Assembly: GCA_026182355.1 (NCBI GenBank)
Contig: JAPFBL010000009.1
Location: 1,302,001-1,366,000 of the forward strand
Reading direction: 5' to 3'
DNA: 64,000 nucleotides
Origin: Hermatobates lingyangjiaoensis
Lineage: Eukaryota > Arthropoda > Insecta > Hemiptera > Hermatobatidae
This document shows, piece after piece, positions 57,886-64,000 of the stretch. Position 1 is the first letter of the stretch. Every line of letters begins with the position of its first letter. The notes beneath the pieces were generated by a model. That model was not told where the DNA came from. It made no database searches and worked only from the letters and a program-made list of their open reading frames with translations. The translations under genes were made by a program, and so were the position numbers.

Positions 57886-58010
57886 TGACTCCCGTCGTCC
57901 TCAGCTCGACCACTCCTCTCAGGCCGCCCCCAGAGCGCCGCCGCTCGCCGACGGCCCGCGCCCTCCCAACACCATCCCTTCTCTCCTTCAACCAAACTTC
58001 ATCTTACCAT
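57886..58010 (-). promoter_or_regulatory. CpG-rich 5' UTR/promoter candidate
   Basis: The most CpG-dense stretch in the window: CCGCCCCCAGAGCGCCGCCG and CTCGCCGACGGCCCGCGCCC on the plus strand. It lies immediately upstream of the minus-strand exon candidate. The overlapping plus-strand ORF (57885-58169) and the minus-strand ORFs at 57701-57995 are composition artefacts. Confidence 0.45.
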
Positions 58011-59333
58011 CTTTCAACCCAACAATGGAACACAGCTTCCGAATATCTTACATACACACCCACTGCATTCATTCACTGTTTAAAAATCACACATGATATT
58101 AACCAGTTTCGCACTCAACCAACGAGGACATTCACAAATTTAAATTTAGGTAACTTTACACTACATTAGACATATTTGGGATAATTCACTCAAATATTTT
58201 TATTGTCTCAACTAATGGCTATTCCACACAACAAAATACCTTAAAACTAATTAATGTTATTTAGACAAATCAATCAAATCTAAGATTTGTTACCATTCAT
58301 CTGATTGTACAAACAGAAAAATGCTGATTTTACTGCTAACGCCAAATCAGATATCAGCAACCTGTTTTTCAAATGCAGTCATATATCGTCAAAAGTCTTA
58401 AGAGATTTTAAGTTTAACGAGGAGCTTCAATGATAGCAGTATCATCTGTGTCAAACAACATTATTTATTTAACCGTATTTAATGGAATTTAACAGTTTTC
58501 ACATTTATAATCACTTTAAAAAACATTTGTACATTGTAATAAGCAAGAGAACCAATTTAATAAAAGTTGAACGTATTAAAGATGTTTTGCAAGTAAATTT
58601 ATGCATACATTTGTTTGTATCAAAAGTTTTTCTCTTTATTTTCAGAAACTTTCAAAACTAACTTCAAACTATTCTTCAGAGAATAACTGTTAAAGATTTT
58701 CCTGTAGCTAAAAATTCCCTTCACAGTCGTATATAAATCTAAAAACTATTAAAAGCTACTATATTCAATTGATTGTAACTTCTAGGAAAGCTTACTAAAT
58801 GTTTTAAAAATAATTTGAACTTTTTTTTTATTTAAAGTTCTTTCCATATCACCTGCAGCAGTTTAATTTCTTTTCATTTCAGCTGTGATTTTCACAGTCA
58901 CACACACAACTTATTAGAGTTATATATTTTAAATTAGTTTATGAAGAGTCGTATGTTATAATATTTCATTTTAATATACTTTGTGCACCAGTCAAATATT
59001 GAATTATTTATTAAGGATCGGTCCAATACATAATTAACAATACATCAATTGCACTGTATCGAAAGATAGGCCATTTCTACGATTAGAAAATGACCTGAAA
59101 TTGAGAAACAAAAGTTCAATATAATTGAGAAACAGACACAGTTTCTAATTTCCCGTCACATTTTGTCTCAATTTATATTGAGCTTACCTACCTATATATA
59201 TTTTCAACAGGACTTCGAAATGTAACTGTAGAATTCAATCATAGATAACCGAACAATTTTGAAAGGCATTATAAAGTATATAGTTCATTAATGACCACCA
59301 TTTCAGTAACTGAAGATTGCACATGACTTAGAG
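58011..59333. other. AT-rich non-coding DNA
   Basis: Nothing recognisable. Confidence 0.6.
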
Positions 59334-59440
59334 CAGGGCTCAATACTTCGATCGCGACCTACCAGTCGATTGCCAGGTATGGTCATCGCATGACATTAAA
59401 GAAATTAACATCAGACTATAATAACATCCCGTCACTGATT
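59334..59440 (+). mobile_element. Possible hAT-type end fragment
   Basis: CAGGGCTCAATACTTCGATCG + CGACCTACCAGTCGATTGCC resembles the subterminal GATCGCGACC…CAGTCGATCGC block of some hAT elements. No matching right end found. Confidence 0.3.
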
Positions 59441-59999
59441 GATATTCACGATGGCCAGTAGAATTAATTCTGATTTTTTTGATACTTAGGTCACTGTGCA
59501 ACGGCAAAAAAAAACGACAAAAACAATGCAACTAAGTTCAGAAATGCTAATAAGTAAGTCATTAAGTTTTTTTCCTTTTAAAATTAAAAGAGGGTATAAA
59601 AATGAGTGAAGAGACTGGATAGGGTAAGAAGAAAAAACTGTATCACTTTCATACAAAATGGAAGAGAATTTTTTTCACGGTGAAATATTACATACATCAT
59701 CATAAATTCTAAGAGTCCTCGATATATTTCTAAATAAATATAGTGTGTAGATCATTGTGGCTTGTTTATTTCATAAGTAGCTCACATGCATAAAATATGT
59801 GAACACCTCTTGTTTAAAGCCTATAATTAACTGATTTAGCATACCTTTTTTTCTTATGCATACATAGAAGGTATATACTGCAAGTATATGCCCTCCAAGA
59901 ACAAACCTGCTAATTAAAAAATGTTCAGTTAACTATTATTGAATTCCATAAGAAATACCATTATTTTTTTTGTCCATTATGTACAAGTACTTTTCTTTA
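59441..59999. other. AT-rich non-coding DNA
   Basis: Nothing recognisable. Confidence 0.6.
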
Positions 60000-60060
60000 G
60001 TAACCCTGACGAAGGTTCATAACACGTCAAAACGTAGTCATTGAAAGAGTAATAATTACA
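60000..60060 (+). repeat. Isolated PLE tail-like module
   Basis: CCCTGACGAAGGTTCATAAC + ACGTCAAAACGTAGTC has the CTGANGA - hairpin-like - AAAACGT plan (GAAA to AAAA). It is similar to 63372-63405. Confidence 0.45.
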
Positions 60061-62065
60061 TATTAGACAAATCATCAACATCTCATAATACGGTTTTTTT
60101 GAACACGCACTTCACGTAGGGACCTACACACATAGTTTCAAGTCCATATCATTACTTTTTGTTAAAATAAATTGTGGAATATATTTTTACCATACTGAAG
60201 AACATGAAATATCAGAGTTAATATTCAGTCAGAAAAAAAATAACCCAAAAACCCCTCATACATGAGATGTGTTACATAGAAGAAGACAAATCTAGAGAAA
60301 GAAGACTTTACGAGAACATCAAGTTGAATTTTTAACTCACAAATGTTCTTTGTTCTCAAACACGTTAAGACTTGAGTCAACTCACATCCAAAACGTTATT
60401 ACTGGTTTCGTTAAATAATCACAAAAAACATTACAGACTATTTAGAAAAAGGCTCTAAAATAGGAAAAACAAAATACTCATTTATTTTTAATATTTATAT
60501 TTAATTTCATATTTTTAATTAATTTTATTTGAAAGCTAAATTGTTAGGTCTGGAGTTTTGAGGCGTATTAGCATTAGAAATTCATTAATTAATCACGTAC
60601 ACTTATAAACATGTAAAAAATAATGGATACATATTCTAAAACATGCATGCAAATAACCTTATTCCAATAAAAAATTTTGCCATTTTTTTTAATGCATAAA
60701 CAAATTTACAAAAATTTAAAGTGAACTTAAACTTAAACTTTGAAGGTCTTATAAAGAATATGATTGTTGATGCGAATTTATTGTTTTGAAATAAATTTCT
60801 AACGTTATTAAGTGACTTAGATGGTTAAGTCTTTTGTCCCCATCACGGGGATATCAGTTCCATTTGTGGTGTTCAGATGCTGTTTCCAGTGTGACAATAG
60901 GTCGTCTCAAAAACAAACTGTGGTAGTTGATATTAAAAAAAAAACAACAACTTTCTCTTTCGAATAGAACGCTGAATTTTTTTATTGTTTCTGATTTTAC
61001 TGTTTTTTTTTTATTTTTACTGACTATTTTGACTTTTATCGCTAAATATTTGATATCAATACAATGTCTGTTGCAAACAGTGCATTCAAAACAAAGAACG
61101 TTAAAATTGCACGACATTTGTGAATAATAAACAGTCAGGGGTCGTAACAGGTATAGAGGTTTAACTTGATTGGACTCACATGATAGACGGCTGAGAACAA
61201 ACAATGAAAGCATGATTGCATTTGCAACTACTTTGCTCTGGTCCATGAAGGGATCAATTGAACAGTCAAATTAACTCAGTGTGTTTACACATTAACGATT
61301 TAGAACAGATAGAGTTGCATTACAGTCAAATTGATTATTCTTTATCTGCAGAAGATAGCTTAAGGGGATAGAAATTTAGAAAATTTTCACGAGAGATCGA
61401 TAATATATGACATCACCATAGCTATATCTAGCAATTCATTATTAGTAATTATGATTAACTGGCAAAAAATATATAAGTTAAATCTGTCAATCTGTTTTAA
61501 AGTGTATAAACAAATAATTTGTCTCAAATTTGGACGGTATGTTGAGCTGCTATGGATAAACCTTGGCATCCACGAAAAAGAGATGGACTGCTACATAACG
61601 TGAATGACAGAAAGCCTACCCTAAGAAACTTTTTAAGAAACATGTAGAAAAAAACGCTTTCTTTCAAAGCATCTAGATTAATTGGATAATCTTAAATATT
61701 GGATAAATTAAAAGGAAATTAAAAAAAGTCAGGTCAAGAATCTGTGTTCACTATTTGTTATTGTGAAATATTTAGCTACATAATAACCAATAATAACTAA
61801 ACAAAAACATATAACGTTTTACTGCAATGAATAATTATTTTGAACATTCATTATTACTGGTTTTACGTCATCCTGGTCACTCGAAAGAAAATATTTAGAG
61901 CAGGATTCTTTTGGAATTGAAAGAGGGAAGGTGAAATCTGTTTGGATATGCAGTTCAGCAATACTCGCGAGAGATGTAGGTCAAGCATTAGACGCCATCA
62001 TGCCTGAAGAAATATCATGACACACATCGACTGCTAGTGAGATATACGTATCTCACTACATATGT
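60061..62065. other. AT-rich non-coding DNA
   Basis: 60808-60870 (GACTTAGATGGTTAAG…CACGGGGATATCAGTTCC) is faintly tRNA-like. The ORFs at 60854-61246 and 60927-61127 are A/T-driven. Nothing else. Confidence 0.5.
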
Positions 62066-62069
62066 TACT

Positions 62070-62073
62070 ACTA

Positions 62074-62121
<48 letters not shown>
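62070..62121. repeat. (TA)n microsatellite
   Basis: About 50 bp of TA, next to a PLE-type module. Confidence 0.95.
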
Positions 62122-62123
<2 letters not shown>

Positions 62124-62482
62124 CTTTTGGGGTTTTAGGTCTGATTTAAACTACTTCTTTCACCAACATTTCGACATATGTTTATGTGTTCCCCAGGGCT
62201 AAAACTTATTTTTTTTTTATTAGCACTATTGCTATACAATTTTACCTTATTATCTACATTGATATATAATAGAAATATTTCAATGTAAAAATCCATTAAT
62301 TAAAATTATAAATTTATACACGAACCTGGTATGACACTATGGATTTGCACATTGAAATATTTCTATTATATATAAATTTAAATAATAGGATAAAATTGTT
62401 ATAGCAATAGTTTTGATATATTGTTTACATTTATTATGTACGAGTAATTTCACAAAATAAATGTAAAGTGAGTGAACATTTC

Positions 62483-62500
<18 letters not shown>
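62122..62500. mobile_element. Foldback with type-6 PLE-like module between (TA)n tracts
   Basis: Arms 62225-62295 and 62339-62411 are near-perfect inverted repeats (ATAGAAATATTTCAATGT centre) around a 43-bp spacer. The left flank holds, on the minus strand, CCTGGGGAACACATAAACAT + ATGTCGAAATGTTGG (62163-62214), a decayed CTGANGA…GAAA module. The right outer arm sequence (TTGATATATTGTTTACATTT) recurs reversed at 63301-63330. (TA)n bounds it on both sides. Confidence 0.65.

Positions 62501-62517
<17 letters not shown>
62482..62517. repeat. (TA)n microsatellite
   Basis: About 36 bp of TA at the left edge of the large palindrome. Confidence 0.95.
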
Positions 62518-62520
<3 letters not shown>

Positions 62521-62552
62521 GAAAAATCACAATAAACACGTGATGCAATCAA

Positions 62553-63245
62553 TGAAAACAAACCACAAGGAAAAAAAAAGAAAACAGATGGAAAAAATGC
62601 TCTGAGGCCTTTCAATTTATGTCATCAGAGAGCAAACAAGGTAAGAACTAGAAAGTAACATAAAAGGTATGTACAAGGAAGGTAACTAAACAGCTGGGAA
62701 AACAAGAGTCGAAAAGGCATAATAAGAGAAAAACAAAAAATACCCAATACAATTAAACAATGCAAAATGAACAATAAGAAAATTAATTAAAATAAAAATA
62801 TAAAATTTAAATAGAATAAGAAACAAGTGTTATATATAATTCCTAACTATAAACAATATATAATAAATATAAACAAATAGATACAAATTAAATTAATGCA
62901 ATATCAAAAAATAAACAATATTAAATTATTAACAAAACAAGAATACATGAGAAAGGAATTATATATAACACTTGTTTCTTATTCTATTTATATTTTTATA
63001 TTTTTATTTTAATTAATTTTCTTATTGTTCATTTTGCATTGTTTAATTGTATTGGGTATTTTTTGTTTTTTCTCTTATTATGCCTTTTCGACTCTTGTTT
63101 TCCCAGCTGTTTAGTTACCTTCCTTGTACATACCTTTTATGTTACTTTCTAGTTCTTACCTTGTTTGCTCTCTGATGACATAAATTGAAAGGCCTCAGAG
63201 CATTTTTTCCATCTGTTTTCTTTTTTTTTCCTTGTGGTTTGTTTT

Positions 63246-63247
<2 letters not shown>
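62553..63247. mobile_element. Large palindromic element, about 290-bp arms, with hammerhead-like cores
   Basis: The left arm 62553-62844 and right arm 62954-63247 are near-identical reverse complements with a few indels in A/T runs; a 109-bp unique spacer lies between. At 63167-63201 (plus) and mirrored at 62599-62633 (minus): GCTCT, CTGATGA, 8 nt, GAAA, GGCC, TC, AGAGC. That gives a 5-bp stem I closing a hammerhead core with a minimal stem III; stem II is poor. (TA)n lies on both outer sides, a few bases from the arm on the right. No ORF, so non-autonomous. A transcript would fold into a very long hairpin. Confidence 0.85.

Positions 63248-63248
<1 letters not shown>

Positions 63249-63300
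<52 letters not shown>
63249..63300. repeat. (TA)n microsatellite
   Basis: About 52 bp of TA, one base after the large palindrome. Confidence 0.95.
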
Positions 63301-63303
<3 letters not shown>

Positions 63304-63440
63304 GTAAACAATTTATCAAAATAGTTCTAGCAATAGTTCTAATTTAAAAATATGTTTCTAGTCCTCAGAAAGACATAAAAACATGTCAAAACGTTCGTCG
63401 AACAGGTCGTAAATGCAGAAACTGCAATTGTTTTCAATAG
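63301..63440 (+). repeat. PLE tail-like module, type 6
   Basis: AATGTAAACAATTTATCAAA matches the outer arm of the 62.1-62.5 kb foldback in reverse. CCTCAGAAAGACATAAAAAC + ATGTCAAAACGTTCG repeats its decayed core. Confidence 0.55.
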
Positions 63441-63754
63441 AATATAAATATCTATAGATCATCAGATTTTTTTGTAAATATAAATAAAAGGATAACTATA
63501 CAGTTACGGTTTTACTAATATTTAGGAGAGCATAGAAAGGGAGACCAAATCGATGACTCAGTAACTGAAGCAAACCCTGTTCACACTCTTGAAGACGGTT
63601 AAAACTGAAAATTAGACGCTGTAAGCGAATTTGCTTGCTTTTATATCTGTTACCTTACTAACTTTGAACTATTTCAAACCGTTCCGGATCATCTTCACAA
63701 CTTACATATATTATATATATATATCTTGATAAAAATATGTACCGAGAAATAGAA
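63441..63754. other. AT-rich non-coding DNA
   Basis: Nothing recognisable apart from a short TA run at 63710-63724. Confidence 0.55.
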
Positions 63755-63900
63755 ACAAAATAAAATTTATCAGGACTCGGTCAGTTCTTCAGGTTTAAAT
63801 TAAACTTTCAATGCCAACGTTTAGGTTTTCATTTAAAACCTTTTTAATAGACAGAATTATAAAATTTTAAAACAAAAAACTTAAGCATTGCATTAAATGT
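63755..63900 (-). repeat. PLE tail module, type 4, copy 3
   Basis: AAATAAAATTTATCAGGACTC, GGTCAGTTCTTCAGGTTTAA and TTTTCATTTAAAACCTTTTT match 40375-40530 and 46994-47140. The minus-strand core is mutated (GAAA to TAAA). Confidence 0.75.
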
Positions 63901-64000
63901 AATTCTGAATTAATTAAATTTATTATTAATTGCATTTAATTAATTGGATATAATGTAAAAATTAATTACAGTATTTTGGATAAATTAATGTAATGTAATT
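63901..64000. other. AT-rich non-coding DNA
   Basis: TTAATTAA-type low complexity up to the window end. Confidence 0.6.

Noticed and set aside
57701..58169. Arg/Gly-rich and Pro/Ser-rich ORFs on both strands
   Set aside because: Composition artefacts of the CpG-rich leader; only the short frame with a donor and upstream stop is kept.

Overview
The window reads as AT-rich, repeat-dense intergenic or intronic DNA from an invertebrate animal nuclear genome. It contains no operons, no Shine-Dalgarno sites and no long host ORF. It does contain a tRNA-derived SINE family, Penelope-like retroelement (PLE) debris, a Helitron, a hAT MITE, LINE tails and long (TA)n tracts. SINE 3' tails made of CCTAA units match the arthropod telomere repeat, so an arthropod is my best guess, with low confidence. 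The species cannot be told from sequence alone.

Layout. 1-45 kb is mostly featureless AT-rich DNA with about eleven copies of one tRNA-type SINE (839, 4575, 10263, 16656, 17907, 24218, 25999, 38186, 39258, 42337, 43298). It also holds several foldback elements (5.8, 16.0, 17.8, 25.6, 28.4, 34.4 kb), a complete 308-bp hAT MITE (29915-30222), two LINE 3' tails (7.6 and 30.2 kb), tandem repeats of 108 bp (23.0 kb) and 64 bp (33.2 kb), and a CCCA/CA microsatellite (20.4 kb). 46-49 kb and 54-56 kb are thickets of PLE tails, PLE coding fragments and (TA)n. 50054-52957 is a Helitron with both termini recognisable but a broken helicase and no Rep domain. 62-64 kb holds more PLE-type modules, including a near-perfect palindrome with about 290-bp arms.

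Host coding content is minimal. The best candidate is a GC-rich first coding exon on the minus strand at 57826-57885 (20 codons, in-frame upstream stop, good splice donor). Two weaker minus-strand candidates are a short signal-peptide ORF (56724-56909) and a cysteine-rich possible exon (about 26.7-26.86 kb). Several GC-richer unique islands (8.1, 11.4, 11.95, 13.8, 24.6, 30.6, 36.2, 36.8, 39.6, 41.1, 45.6, 47.7, 53.6 kb) look like conserved non-coding or promoter candidates. Only cross-species alignment can decide that.

The most interesting signal is a recurring module of the form CTGANGA - hairpin - GAAA - short loop - NTH, which resembles the hammerhead ribozyme cores known from PLEs. It occurs in at least six sequence families, often head-to-head in foldbacks, and repeatedly beside (TA)n. 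Two modules are physically joined to PLE coding fragments. This suggests a population of non-autonomous, ribozyme-bearing PLE derivatives.
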